From NCBI GenBank assembly GCA_003248805.1, contig QFQY01000030.1, forward strand, positions 1 to 64,000: 64,000 bases of DNA, written 5' to 3'. This document shows, one piece after another, positions 41,796 to 50,564 of the stretch (the stretch's first letter is position 1; the number at the start of each line of letters is the position of its first letter). The translations under genes and the position numbers were made by a program. Source of the stretch: Chelatococcus sp. GTDB taxonomy: Bacteria > Pseudomonadota > Alphaproteobacteria > Rhizobiales > Beijerinckiaceae. The notes beneath the pieces were generated by a model that saw only the letters and a program-made list of their open reading frames with translations, was not told where the DNA came from and ran no database searches.

Positions 41796-42697
41796 TGCGG
41801 CACCGCCAGCGGCGGCCGGCGCAGGAGCGCGGCAAGCTTCTCGATGCCATCGATGGTTCGTGGGCCGGGGATCAGGAACTCAGCGCGTGCGACGAGATGG
41901 GCGCGCCCGGTCCGGATCGCGCGCAGCAGGCGCCATCCGGGCTGCCCGACGAGCGCGTCGAGCTCATCCTGCCGTCCGGCGAAGAGCAGCACGTCGGGAT
42001 CGGCCGCGATGATCGCCTCCGGCGAGACCTGCGGCACGATCATGCGTTCAAGCGCATGGCGACCGCCGGCCTTGACCACGGCGTCGCCGGTATAGGTGTC
42101 GGCACGCGCCACCAGCACGAGCCCGTTGCCGAGCCTGCCGGTGATCATCAGCACGCGCGGCGCGGGCGCCACCGGCCGGGAGGCCTCTAGGGCTGCGAGC
42201 CTTGTCTCGAGCGCGCTTGCCACCGCCTCGCCCCTGTCGGGAACGCCGGTCGCGCGCCCGATCAGGCGCAGGTTGGACATGACCTCGGCGACGCTGCGGC
42301 TGAGCAGCACGACGACGGGGATGTTCAGCCGCGTCATCGGGTCGATAAGCTGGTGCATCGCCTGCCGCGCCGGCGTAACGATCAGGAGATCGGGTCGTTG
42401 CGCGACGATCGCGTCCACCGAGAAGCCAAGCCTTCCACCGATCTGCGGCTTTCTGCTCATCTCGGGCGGGAAGCGCGTATAGGCCTCGACGCCGACGATG
42501 CGGTCGGACAAGCCCAACGCCGCGACGAGTTCCGTGTTCGAGGCGAAGATCGGAACGATCCGCTGCGGCGTCCTGGCTATCGCGACGTGCCGGCCGATCG
42601 CATCGACGATCTTGATCGGCTCTGCGGCGACATGGCCCGATACGCAAGCGGCGAGCAGCGCGACGGCGACGGCGAAAAGGCTCCTGCAGCGGCCCAT
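41792..42697 (-). CDS. periplasmic binding protein, BtuF/FecB type
   Basis: 301 residues with a Sec signal (SLFAVAVALLAACVSGHVAA). The mature protein starts PIKIVDAIGRHVAIARTPQRIVPI and has ELVAALGLSDRIVGVEAY and VSPEAIIAADPDVLLF, as in class III binding proteins for B12, siderophores or heme. It starts 1 base after the receptor gene ends, so the two are coupled. Confidence 0.9.
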   Translation of the reverse strand: MGRCRSLFAVAVALLAACVSGHVAAEPIKIVDAIGRHVAIARTPQRIVPIFASNTELVAALGLSDRIVGVEAYTRFPPEMSRKPQIGGRLGFSVDAIVAQRPDLLIVTPARQAMHQLIDPMTRLNIPVVVLLSRSVAEVMSNLRLIGRATGVPDRGEAVASALETRLAALEASRPVAPAPRVLMITGRLGNGLVLVARADTYTGDAVVKAGGRHALERMIVPQVSPEAIIAADPDVLLFAGRQDELDALVGQPGWRLLRAIRTGRAHLVARAEFLIPGPRTIDGIEKLAALLRRPPLAVPQ

Positions 42698-44866
42698 TCA
42701 GAAGCGCGCCTGCAGGCCAGCCTGGACCTCCAGCCCCGGCATGGATGTCCCGTAGCCGCCATTGGCGAAGCGGGAATCGAGTTTGTAGGGCTTCTTGTCG
42801 AGGCCGATGAAGATCGGGTGCTCGTTCGTGTTGAAGAGGTTGTTGACGAGCGCGAAGAGCTTGATGCCCTTGGCGACCTCGACCTCGCCGCGCAGGTTCA
42901 CCACCCAGAACGGATTCTTGCGGTGGATCCAGTCGCGGTTGGGCTCTGCCAAAGGAATCAGCAGGTTCTCTTCGGTATTGTACCACATCGGTCCGTAGAG
43001 CACGCCCGACACCTGCAGCGACCATGGATACCGAACGCCGCTCTGGCCGAAGCGCGTGCCGATCGCGGCCTGATACTGGTACATTCGCTCCGGCTTGTGG
43101 CTATTGGCGGAGGCGGGGACGCCCTTGTCCTCCATGTCGAAGTTCCAGGAGCCGTTGCCGAAGACGGACCAGCGCCAGGCCGTATCGGTGAAGCCCGCCA
43201 GCCTCAGCATGTCGGCCTCCAGTTGCAGCTCGACGCCCCGCACGACGACATCGCCGCCGTTGTTGGCATAGTCGGAGGTGTTGGCGACGCCGGTGCGGGC
43301 GCGGGTGACGATGCGGTCGGAGATGACGTTCTGGAAGATCGCGGCATCGGCGCGCCACCCCTCCCCGGCATAGGCGGCTCCGGCCTCGACCTGCTCGCTG
43401 GTTTCCGGCTTGAGTGAGGGGTTGCCGAAGATACGGCCGCCGCCCAGCGTGTTGAAATCGGCGGCGAGTTCGGTCGCGGTCGGAGCCCGGAAGCCGGTCG
43501 CGTAACCGACGCGGAAGGTCAGCCGGTCGGTCGCCTTGAAGGTCGCGCCGGTCGAGTACGTCGTCGCCTGGTAGTCGACCTCGCGCGGACGCTGGCCGGC
43601 GAGGTTCGGCGTGTATTCGAAACTCGTCGTCCCGAAGGTCCGGCGGACGCCGGCCCGCAGCGTGACGCGATCGTCGAGGAGCTTCTGCGAATCCTCGACA
43701 TAGAGCGCGTTGACCGTCTCGGACTGGTTGTTGTCCTGCGGCGAGACCGGCGCCAACGGATTGCCGGGAACACCGATGCGGTCGCGTATCGAGCGGAGCG
43801 TGCTGTGCTCCCAGTCCCAGCCGGCGAGCAGGTCGTTGCCGGCCCAGAGCGTCATGCTCGGCTGGAAGCGCGTACCGACGATGTTCAGTTCGCGGCGATT
43901 ATAGTCGGCAGCCGTGCCGAGCGCGGGCAGGCCGTTGCCGCCGCGGATGACCGGCGAGGCCCAGCGGAAATTGTCGACGTCCTGCACGGCATAGCCCTGC
44001 AGCATCCAACGATACTGACCGCCGGGAATCTGGCCGCGATAGGTCATGTCGAAGGAGTTGTTGTAGCGATCCTCCTGGCTGATCGTGTTCGCGCCCGAGC
44101 CACGGAAGCCGACATCGTAGATGCCGTCGGTTCGCAGCGTCGTCTCGATGCGATGGTCCGGATTGACTTGCAGGCCGAGCGCGCCGGCAACACCCAGGCG
44201 CTTCCAGCCTGTATTGGCCATGGTCGTGCCGCCGCGCCCGGAATGGTAGTCGTCGCGCTGGCCGCCGGAGATGCCGGCATAATAGTCGATGCTGTCATAG
44301 AGACCGCCGGTCTGAGCCTTGCCCTGGAGAAGCCCCCAGGAGCCGCCGCTGCCCTCGATCATCGTACCCGGCGCGGTGCGCCCGGTCTTCAGGATGATGT
44401 TTATCACGCCGCCGATGTTCTGGCTGCCATAGACCACCGAGGACGGGCCGCGGATGATCTCGATGCGCTCGACATCGCCCGTCGAGAGCTTGGAGAGATT
44501 GGCCGTGCCGGCGCGGCGGCCGTTCATCAGCACCAGCACCTGGCTGCGGAAATCCTTGCCCTGCCCGTCGCTGGCACCGCCGCGGATGTTGATCGAGGTC
44601 TGGCCGGGCGTCCACTGGCTGAAGAAGCCGACGGCGTTTTCCGCCAGGAGGTCGGTGATCGACTGCGCATGGGCGCGCTCGATCTGGGCGGCGTCGATCA
44701 CCTGAACGGTGCCGGGGATGCTGCTGCGCGGCTCGGGCCGGCCCGTGGCGGTAACGACGAGTTCGTCGAGCTTGATCTCGGTCTGGGCGAGGACGGGCGT
44801 GGCGGCCGCCCCGGCGAGGCAGGTCGCGGCGAGCAGGCTGGCTTTGCGGACGGGCAGGCGGATCAC
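42698..44866 (-). CDS. TonB-dependent outer-membrane receptor (BtuB-like)
   Basis: 722 residues from GTG 44866, chosen because it overlaps the methyltransferase stop (GTGA) and opens with a signal peptide (KASLLAATCLAGAAATPVLA). A TonB box-like stretch LDELVVTATG precedes the plug domain (QSITDLLAEN, SINIRGGASD, IEIIRGPSSVVYGSQNIGGVIN), followed by a beta-barrel ending in Phe (QAGLQARF). The cobalamin riboswitch upstream points to corrinoid uptake; the Zur-like palindrome leaves a metal complex possible. Confidence 0.9.
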   Translation of the reverse strand: MIRLPVRKASLLAATCLAGAAATPVLAQTEIKLDELVVTATGRPEPRSSIPGTVQVIDAAQIERAHAQSITDLLAENAVGFFSQWTPGQTSINIRGGASDGQGKDFRSQVLVLMNGRRAGTANLSKLSTGDVERIEIIRGPSSVVYGSQNIGGVINIILKTGRTAPGTMIEGSGGSWGLLQGKAQTGGLYDSIDYYAGISGGQRDDYHSGRGGTTMANTGWKRLGVAGALGLQVNPDHRIETTLRTDGIYDVGFRGSGANTISQEDRYNNSFDMTYRGQIPGGQYRWMLQGYAVQDVDNFRWASPVIRGGNGLPALGTAADYNRRELNIVGTRFQPSMTLWAGNDLLAGWDWEHSTLRSIRDRIGVPGNPLAPVSPQDNNQSETVNALYVEDSQKLLDDRVTLRAGVRRTFGTTSFEYTPNLAGQRPREVDYQATTYSTGATFKATDRLTFRVGYATGFRAPTATELAADFNTLGGGRIFGNPSLKPETSEQVEAGAAYAGEGWRADAAIFQNVISDRIVTRARTGVANTSDYANNGGDVVVRGVELQLEADMLRLAGFTDTAWRWSVFGNGSWNFDMEDKGVPASANSHKPERMYQYQAAIGTRFGQSGVRYPWSLQVSGVLYGPMWYNTEENLLIPLAEPNRDWIHRKNPFWVVNLRGEVEVAKGIKLFALVNNLFNTNEHPIFIGLDKKPYKLDSRFANGGYGTSMPGLEVQAGLQARF

Positions 44867-45639
44867 GACAGGTTCCAGACGAGAATGGCCGAGCGGCGGT
44901 GAACGGAGAGGCGAAGCCCGTCGGACACGGGTTCCGCCTGAGCGGCGAGATGGGCGAGCAAGTCGGGGCGACGCCGATCGTCGGGGGGCCAACCGAGGCG
45001 GTCGGCAAGATAGCGGGCCAGCCGCGGCAGATCGCGGGTGACCAGCGAGAAGGTCCAGTCCGTCTCGGCCATGGCGGAGGGTCGGTCGTCGCGCAGCTGC
45101 GGCAGGATGAGATCGATCGCCGGCATCTCGTCTTCGCCATGCCAGGCGCTCGGCAGGCATCCGGCGAGGATCAGCCCGCGCGGTCCGCGCTGGGCCGGCA
45201 CGACCCAGATGATCGCCCGCCGCGCCAGGCTGCGGCAGAAGGCGAGGAAGACGGTGGGATCGGCCAGGTAGCCCGGCATGGTCGCCGCCAGCACGGTCGC
45301 CGCCGGCGGGCAGCGCAGGCCGGGATCGTTCCAACCGAGCGGGATCAGCGCCGGCGGATTCGCCAGAGCCCGCAGCCGTGCCTGCATGACCGGAGCCGGC
45401 TCGAGCGCGGTCCAGCGCCGTCCGGGCTCGACCAGCGCTCCGCCGAGCTGCCCGCCACCGGCGCCGATGTCGATCAGATCGCCGGTCGCGGGAACGAGTC
45501 GGCGCATGATCGGCGCAACGCGCGCGACATAATCGGAGCTGTCGATCGCCGAGGCATAGAGCCCCAGCGGATCTAGATCGGGCTCACGTTCGGGAGACGC
45601 CTCGGCGGTGTTGGCGGGCAGGGACAGAAGCGGCTTCAT
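44863..45639 (-). CDS. class I SAM-dependent methyltransferase
   Basis: 258 residues. Motif I is LIDIGAGGGQLG (about residues 55-66) with an acidic residue after strand 2 (ALEPAP), the Rossmann methyltransferase pattern. It lacks an export signal. It is the first gene of the operon behind the riboswitch and palindrome, and its stop overlaps the receptor start, so its product is made together with an uptake system. A role in modifying the imported ligand, or making a metallophore, is conceivable. The ATG at 45639 overlaps the stop of a five-codon reading frame (ATGA). Confidence 0.82.
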   Translation of the reverse strand: MKPLLSLPANTAEASPEREPDLDPLGLYASAIDSSDYVARVAPIMRRLVPATGDLIDIGAGGGQLGGALVEPGRRWTALEPAPVMQARLRALANPPALIPLGWNDPGLRCPPAATVLAATMPGYLADPTVFLAFCRSLARRAIIWVVPAQRGPRGLILAGCLPSAWHGEDEMPAIDLILPQLRDDRPSAMAETDWTFSLVTRDLPRLARYLADRLGWPPDDRRRPDLLAHLAAQAEPVSDGLRLSVHRRSAILVWNLS

Positions 45640-45656
45640 GAGTCGAGCTTCATGAA

Positions 45657-45676
45657 TGCAATGTTATAACATTGCA
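45657..45676. promoter_or_regulatory. perfect 20-bp palindrome, Zur-box-like
   Basis: TGCAATGTTATAACATTGCA is its own reverse complement. The core ATGTTATAACAT strongly resembles Zur (zinc uptake regulator) boxes. It lies 18-37 bases upstream of the methyltransferase start and about 210 bases downstream of the riboswitch, where a bound repressor would block either a local promoter or read-through. The rest of the leader 45677-45887 contains no gene that I can support. Confidence 0.65.
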
Positions 45677-45887
45677 ATACATTTTCCCCGCGGGGTGGCT
45701 CGTGATGCCGGGCCGGAGCGCGCCGGAGGCGGATTTTTTCGACGGAACAGCTTGCCGTCATCGCTTCAGCCCCTCGCTGTCGCGGGAGAGGCTTGCAGCA
45801 AGACGCAAACGCGCGAAGGCGGACAGCAGGAGCCGCCACAACGCGTCAACGACCCGCCGGACACCCCGCCCGCGCGACATCATAGAC

Positions 45888-46072
45888 CGTCAAGGCAGGT
45901 CTCCTGGCTCACGGGTCGTCGCTCTCGACCGTCTTCCCGGCGCAAACGCCAGTGACTTGGTGGTCGAGAACTCACCGCTCACAGTTGCGGGGGCAGCTCC
46001 GGCATGGGCGTGTCGCCGCACCGGATTCCCTCTTAGCCTCGGATGCGATCCGAGGACCCTGACGCCGGCCAG
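45888..46072 (-). ncRNA. cobalamin riboswitch
   Basis: Read on the minus strand from about 46072 to 45888, the sequence contains the conserved cobalamin-aptamer blocks in the right order: AAGAGGGAATCCGGTG, then CCGGAGCTGCCCCCGCAACT (complement of the plus-strand run GTTGCGGGGGCAGC), and the B12-box GAGCCAGGAGACCTGCC near the 3' end. Stems such as CCTCGGATC/GATCCGAGG fit the aptamer. It begins about 20 bases after the CbiX-like gene and leads to the methyltransferase-TonB-ABC operon, which it should turn down when adenosylcobalamin is plentiful. Confidence 0.93.
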
Positions 46073-46094
46073 ACTATATGGCGAGAATGTGGCG

Positions 46095-46973
46095 TCAAGG
46101 CTTCGAGCAGCCTTCTTCACCCCGTACCGGTCCGGCACCAGGGTTAGGCCGGTCGCTCACGGCCGCTTTGGGGCGCAGAGTCTGCTTCTTGCCGGTCGCG
46201 CCATAGGCGAGCTCGGGCACGGGCTCGCCGCACAGGAGATGGGAGACGATGATGCGGTCGATGCCGGCTTCGTCCACCCCGCCATAATAGGTTCCTTCCG
46301 GCCAGACCTGGAGCACCGGCGCGAGATTGCACGGCCCGAGGCAACTCGTCCTGGCACTCATCGTGCCCTCGCCGGCCTCGCGCAGGCCCAGCCGCGCCTG
46401 CTCATTGCGGAGATGGCCCCAGATCACATCCGCGCCCGCCGCCATGCAGGGGCCGCCCGCACAGACCAGCACGCGCCGCTTCTGGGCCGGCACCAGCGAT
46501 CCCGCAGCGGACGCCTTCTGCGGCTGAGAGACAGGACAGGCCTCCCGCGCTGCCTCGATCTGTTCGGCCAGCAGATCGGCGATGGCGCGGCCCTCGCCGA
46601 TCCCCGATCCGATCCGCAATTGCGGCCAGGGCCCGGGATGCTCGGCGCGCCAGCGCTGCAGCGTCTTGGTCAGCCAGGCCGCGAAAGCCGGCTCCATCGG
46701 CAGCAGCAGCGGGACGAAGAGCATCTCGTCGATCGGCTCGCCCAGCAGACCGAGCACGACCTCCCGCAGCGAAGGCGTGCCCTGTTCGGTGAAGGCATAG
46801 GCGACCCAGGCCCCGTCTGCACCGGCGGCAGCCAGGGTCCGCAGGCGCTCCAATTCCGCGATCGGCACCGCAGCGATCGCGGAGCGCGCGACCAGGATGA
46901 TGGCGCTGCCCTGACCACTCCAGGCGACCGACGACATCCCGGCTTGTCCGTCGGCCACGCTCTCGTCAATCAT
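46095..46973 (-). CDS. CbiX-like domain fused to a (2Fe-2S) thioredoxin-fold ferredoxin
   Basis: 292 residues from ATG 46973. The N-terminal half resembles one CbiX/SirB chelatase domain (SAIILVARSAIAAVPIAELE, GEPIDEMLFVPLLLPMEPAF). The His residues that bind metal in chelatases (LVGHGSR and the later His) are absent here. After a linker (about residue 165), the C-terminal half is a 2Fe-2S ferredoxin with VCAGGPCMAAG and SCLGPCNLAP. The neighbouring riboswitch and uptake operon suggest a corrinoid or cobalt role, perhaps as a metal or electron carrier rather than a chelatase. Confidence 0.75.
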   Translation of the reverse strand: MIDESVADGQAGMSSVAWSGQGSAIILVARSAIAAVPIAELERLRTLAAAGADGAWVAYAFTEQGTPSLREVVLGLLGEPIDEMLFVPLLLPMEPAFAAWLTKTLQRWRAEHPGPWPQLRIGSGIGEGRAIADLLAEQIEAAREACPVSQPQKASAAGSLVPAQKRRVLVCAGGPCMAAGADVIWGHLRNEQARLGLREAGEGTMSARTSCLGPCNLAPVLQVWPEGTYYGGVDEAGIDRIIVSHLLCGEPVPELAYGATGKKQTLRPKAAVSDRPNPGAGPVRGEEGCSKP

Positions 46974-47139
46974 GGTTCGCTGGCTCCACCGTTTCGTTTG
47001 CGGTCGTAGCCAGCGAGGCCCCGTCATGGCTGCGGAGCACGAGGCCGAGGCTTTCGCAGGCCGCAATCCCGAGGAGCAGGGTGGTGCCCCGACGGTCCCA
47101 GACTGTCAATCCGGCGATGGCGCGGGCGGGTACGGTCAC
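46966..47139 (-). CDS. small hypothetical protein upstream of the CbiX-like gene
   Basis: 57 residues from GTG 47139, preceded by a strong GGGAGGAG about 8 bases upstream, and overlapping the next gene by 8 bases. It has one hydrophobic stretch (GTTLLLGIAACESLGLVL). I do not recognise it. The good ribosome site and coupling argue for a real small gene; a remnant left by the adjacent IS damage is the alternative. Upstream bases 47140-47309 show nothing else. Confidence 0.4.
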   Translation of the reverse strand: MTVPARAIAGLTVWDRRGTTLLLGIAACESLGLVLRSHDGASLATTANETVEPANHD

Positions 47140-47309
47140 GGCCGGGTCTCCTCCCGCGGTCCTTCCGCCAGGTTTTGCCGCAGCGGCGTCGCGCCGAGCG
47201 CGGCGCCGCGAAGCGCCAGGCAAGGCGACGCTCTCTTCACCAGGCCCGCATCTCGATAAGGCAGGACTTCGCTGATCGTCGCGTCCATTCCGGTGTCGGT
47301 GGCCGCAGT

Positions 47310-47454
47310 CTGGGACTGGGTCGCCCCGAGTTTCGTGGACGCCGTCGGCTCGCGCTTTGTGCTGCCGTTCGAACTCGACGGGCGACAGCATCCCGTTTCG
47401 GACGTGCTTTCGCCTGGGATTGTGGAACATCTCGACGTAGTCGAACCCGCTTTC
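47310..47454 (-). pseudogene. 3' fragment of an IS3-family transposase (OrfB end)
   Basis: On the minus strand the frame from about 47454 reads FDYVEMFHNPRRKHVRNG, then LSPVEFERQHKA and VHETRGD, the well-known C-terminal end of IS3-type integrases. Everything upstream, including the DDE core, is missing. It abuts the btpA-like gene (stop at 47466), so a past insertion and deletion joined the corrinoid and sugar modules here. Confidence 0.75.
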
Positions 47455-47465
47455 TAAACAGCGTC

Positions 47466-48275
47466 CTAGGCTGTGACGCTGGCGGCGTCCATGAAGCGCC
47501 GGCAGAGATCCAGATCCCATCGGAGCACGTCGGATGCGTCGGCATCCTTGCGCATCAGGGCCGTCGAGACGATCACGCCGTTGGCGGCATCGAGCGCCTC
47601 GCCGACATTGCCGGTCGTCACGCTGCCGCCGAGCAGGATCGGTCGCTCGATCCCCCTCTCGCGCGCCTGGCGAATCCGGGCCAGCGAATCCGCCCAGTCC
47701 GCTCCTGTCAGGATCAGCCCGTCGGCGCCCGTCTTCTGGGCCCACTCGGCGGCGAATTCCGGCGTCTCGGAGGACATTGGCACTGCGGTGCGGTCATGAA
47801 CGTCGGCGAGGATCGCGATGTCGTCGCGGCCCAGCGCGCTGCGGAAGGCGAGCGCCTTGGCGCCCATGCCGGTGCGCGGCCCCTGCGCCGTCATTGCGGC
47901 CCCAACGAAGACCTTGAGCCGCACGAAATCGGCCCCCGCCGCATGAGCGATCGAAAGCGAGGCGACCGGATCATGCGCCTCGACGATGATCCCGAGCCCG
48001 ATATTCGGCACCTCGGCCCGCAGGAAGCGGGCGAGCGCTGCGGTCATCGCGAGAGAACTCGCCGCCATCGGCCCGGCCTCACGGGTCTGGTCCTGCAGCT
48101 TGACATAGGGCACGCCGGCGTCCGCGAAGACCCGCGCATTCGTGGCAACATAGTCCTCCAGCCAGGCCATGCTCTTGTCGCGCATCCTTCCGAAGTCCGG
48201 CAGGTGCAGCGCGGCGATGACGAGGGGGCGGGCGGCGAAGACGCGGAGCGTGGACAAGGTGGATTTCCCGGTCAA
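47466..48275 (-). CDS. BtpA/SgcQ-family TIM-barrel protein
   Basis: 269 residues. The BtpA core is visible: VIAALHLPDFG, YVATNARVFADAGVPYVKLQDQ, LGIIVEAHDPVASLSIAHAAGADFVRLK in short pieces, ILADVHDRTAVPMSS, and TGADGLILTGADWADSL. The family includes E. coli SgcQ, found in a sugar operon, and cyanobacterial BtpA; its reaction is not settled. It ends the minus-strand operon with the PfkB kinase and SIS isomerase, so a phosphosugar aldolase-like or isomerase-like role is a fair guess. Confidence 0.85.
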   Translation of the reverse strand: MTGKSTLSTLRVFAARPLVIAALHLPDFGRMRDKSMAWLEDYVATNARVFADAGVPYVKLQDQTREAGPMAASSLAMTAALARFLRAEVPNIGLGIIVEAHDPVASLSIAHAAGADFVRLKVFVGAAMTAQGPRTGMGAKALAFRSALGRDDIAILADVHDRTAVPMSSETPEFAAEWAQKTGADGLILTGADWADSLARIRQARERGIERPILLGGSVTTGNVGEALDAANGVIVSTALMRKDADASDVLRWDLDLCRRFMDAASVTA

Positions 48276-48284
48276 GACGGAGGT

Positions 48285-49325
48285 TCAGGCGGGCAAAGGC
48301 GCGCGGGCGACGGAGGAGATCAGGCGCGCGAGAGCCTGACGGCACGCGGCGCGGTCGATCGGCAGGGCTCCGTCGGCGCCGTGACGGCTGACGATGAGCG
48401 AGGCCGAGACGGCGCCAAAAGCGGCGGCGAGAACGGGATCGCCCGTCTCGACGAGCCCGGCGAGGAAGCCGCCGCAGAAGGAATCGCCGGCGCCCGTCGG
48501 GTCGATGGCGTGGGTCGGGATCACCGGCACCGCGACGGGCGAACCTATCGCCTTGTCCCAGACCAGGCAGCCACGCGGCCCGAGCTTCACCGCCGCCGTG
48601 CCGCGGCAGCGCGCCGCCGCCAGCGCCAGCGCCTGCTCGACCGGCACGCCGGGGACGAGCGCAGTCAACTCGATCTCGCTCGGCAGGAAGGCGTCGACCT
48701 GCGCGAGAAAGGGCGCGAGATCGTCGAGCGAGAGCTCCGCCAGCTGCCAGCCTGCATCGAGCGTCACCACCATGCCTCGGCCGTTGAACAGCGGCAGCAG
48801 ATCAGCGAGCACGACCGGGCGGCTTGGCGCGCAATGGGCGCCGCGGGCACGCAGATAGCTCTGCGGCACCTGCGCGGCGACCAAGGGATGGGTGTCGCGG
48901 AACTGCGAATAGGAGAGCTCGCCGCCGTCGCCGCGCCGCCGCAGATGCGCCTGCCACTCATCCACCTGCTCCAGCGTCAGCCGGTCGGTCGGGAAGCCGG
49001 CCTGCGCCAATTCCTCAGGGCGGCTGGTCAGCCGCTCGCTGCGATGACCATCGGCATCGTAGATGAACCAGTTGCCGCTCTCGAGCGCGACATCGACCAT
49101 CACGACTCCGTCGAGCGCCACGCCGTTGTCGCGCAGCCGCGCCAGCGTCTCGCGCGGGTAGCTCGCCACGGCGACGCTGACGAGGCCGACCTGCTCGCGC
49201 CAGCACAGGGCGCCGACGCTGGAATAAGCTCCGTTTCCGCCGACCCGCGCCAGCGCGACCGTCCCGTCGGCCGAGATCACATGATCGACCGTCAGCCCGC
49301 CCGCGGTGACGAGTTCCGGCGTCAC
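48285..49325 (-). CDS. PfkB-family carbohydrate kinase
   Basis: 346 residues from GTG 49325, which overlaps the SIS gene stop. N-terminal GGNGAYSSVGAL and C-terminal IDPTGAGDSFCGGFLAGL (anion hole and catalytic Asp) are the two PfkB signatures. The central region (about 125-190) is longer than in ribokinase. It should phosphorylate a sugar or nucleoside that the divergent importer brings in, before the SIS isomerase and BtpA-like protein act. Confidence 0.9.
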   Translation of the reverse strand: MTPELVTAGGLTVDHVISADGTVALARVGGNGAYSSVGALCWREQVGLVSVAVASYPRETLARLRDNGVALDGVVMVDVALESGNWFIYDADGHRSERLTSRPEELAQAGFPTDRLTLEQVDEWQAHLRRRGDGGELSYSQFRDTHPLVAAQVPQSYLRARGAHCAPSRPVVLADLLPLFNGRGMVVTLDAGWQLAELSLDDLAPFLAQVDAFLPSEIELTALVPGVPVEQALALAAARCRGTAAVKLGPRGCLVWDKAIGSPVAVPVIPTHAIDPTGAGDSFCGGFLAGLVETGDPVLAAAFGAVSASLIVSRHGADGALPIDRAACRQALARLISSVARAPLPA

Positions 49326-50455
49326 GCAGCGAGGCCGCCGAGCCGCGGGGCGCCGAGGCCGAGCGCGTCGCGCGCCTTGGTCACGTGGTAACCGAACAGA
49401 TGCAGCGGCACGCTGTAGACCAGCGGCGCCAGTTCGATCCGCACCGGCGGCAGATGCCAGACATGGGCGCAATAGGGGTCGAAGCTCTCCTCGCCTTCCG
49501 GGACCAGGGCGATGGTGTGTCCCTCGACGCCCTTGCCGACGATCGCGGTTTCCAGCGCGCGCTGGCGGCTCGCCTGGTCGGGCGCGATCAGGAAGAGCGG
49601 GTCGCCGGCCTTTTGTGTGCGGTAATGGTGATACTCCTCCAGCGGGAAGGCGGTGGCGTGGATCGGCGCCAGTTCCTTGAGCTTGGCCGCGCCGAAGGCG
49701 GCAGGTGCCAGATGCGGGCCGGCGCCGGCCAGCAGCATCATGTCGCTGCGTGCCAGTTCGACACCCAAGGCCTTGGCCTTGTCGTAGAAGCCCGTTGCGA
49801 CGGCATCCATCACGGCGGGCAGTGCGGCCAGGTCGCTCGCGAGGCCCGGCGCCTTGCCTTCGCCGAGGCCCTTCGCTTCGGCGATCGCCAGCGCCAGCGC
49901 GATCAGCAGGGCCATGGCGGCTGTGCTGGACTGCGTCGGCCAGCCGCCGCGCGTCGCCTGGATCAGCAACGCGGCCGGGAAGTCCCGCATCATGGCCGAG
50001 GTCGCGGTATTGGTCAGCGCCACGGCATAGCCGCCGCGCGCGACCGTCGCCTTGAGGCTGGCGCTGACGGGGGCGGTGTTGCCGCTCGAGCTCAGCCCGA
50101 TCATCAGCGTGCCGTCATCGACGAGGTCGAGCCCATACTGCTCGAGGTCGAAGGCCTCATAGGGCTCGCAGGGCACGCCGAGCAGCCGCTCATAGGCCAG
50201 CCGGACGCCGATGCCGGCGATCCAGGAATCGCCGCAGCCGGTGATGACGACGCGCCGCAGCGGCCGCGCGGCGATGTCGCAGGCGATGCGCTTCACGGCC
50301 TCCGCCGTGGTCGCGAGCGTGCGGGTCATCGCATCGCCCTGCGCCATCATCTCCGTATGCGTCAGCTCGACCCGCCGGAAGCGCTCCGGATCGCCGGGCG
50401 CATCCGATGAGGATTCGCGCTTGAGGGCTTTGAACTGCTGCATGTGGTCGGCCAT
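49322..50455 (-). CDS. SIS-domain phosphosugar isomerase/deaminase (GlmS-C/AgaS/FrlB-like)
   Basis: 377 residues with two SIS domains: VVITGCGDSWIAGIGVRLAYE and IGLSSSGNTAPVSASLKA in the first, MLLAGAGPHLAPAAFGAAKLKELA in the second, plus FPLEEYHHYRTQKAGDP. There is no glutaminase domain, so it is not GlmS but a deaminase or isomerase acting on an aminosugar phosphate or fructosyl-amine phosphate. It is the first gene of the operon, divergent from the DeoR regulator. Confidence 0.88.
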   Translation of the reverse strand: MADHMQQFKALKRESSSDAPGDPERFRRVELTHTEMMAQGDAMTRTLATTAEAVKRIACDIAARPLRRVVITGCGDSWIAGIGVRLAYERLLGVPCEPYEAFDLEQYGLDLVDDGTLMIGLSSSGNTAPVSASLKATVARGGYAVALTNTATSAMMRDFPAALLIQATRGGWPTQSSTAAMALLIALALAIAEAKGLGEGKAPGLASDLAALPAVMDAVATGFYDKAKALGVELARSDMMLLAGAGPHLAPAAFGAAKLKELAPIHATAFPLEEYHHYRTQKAGDPLFLIAPDQASRQRALETAIVGKGVEGHTIALVPEGEESFDPYCAHVWHLPPVRIELAPLVYSVPLHLFGYHVTKARDALGLGAPRLGGLAA

Positions 50456-50564
50456 GCTGGTCCCGTCCTGTCGAAGTCTCGTGCCGGTTCCGCTAACCGG
50501 ATCCGGGCTCGACTTTCGATATCCTTCATTTTATCTGGTAACGCAAGTGACAACGAAGCCCGAC

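Noticed and set aside
45636..45839. Short open frame in the riboswitch leader on the minus strand
   Set aside because: It runs through the palindrome, has no ribosome site at its start and no recognisable sequence. Only its last ATG, five codons before the methyltransferase, might matter for coupling.
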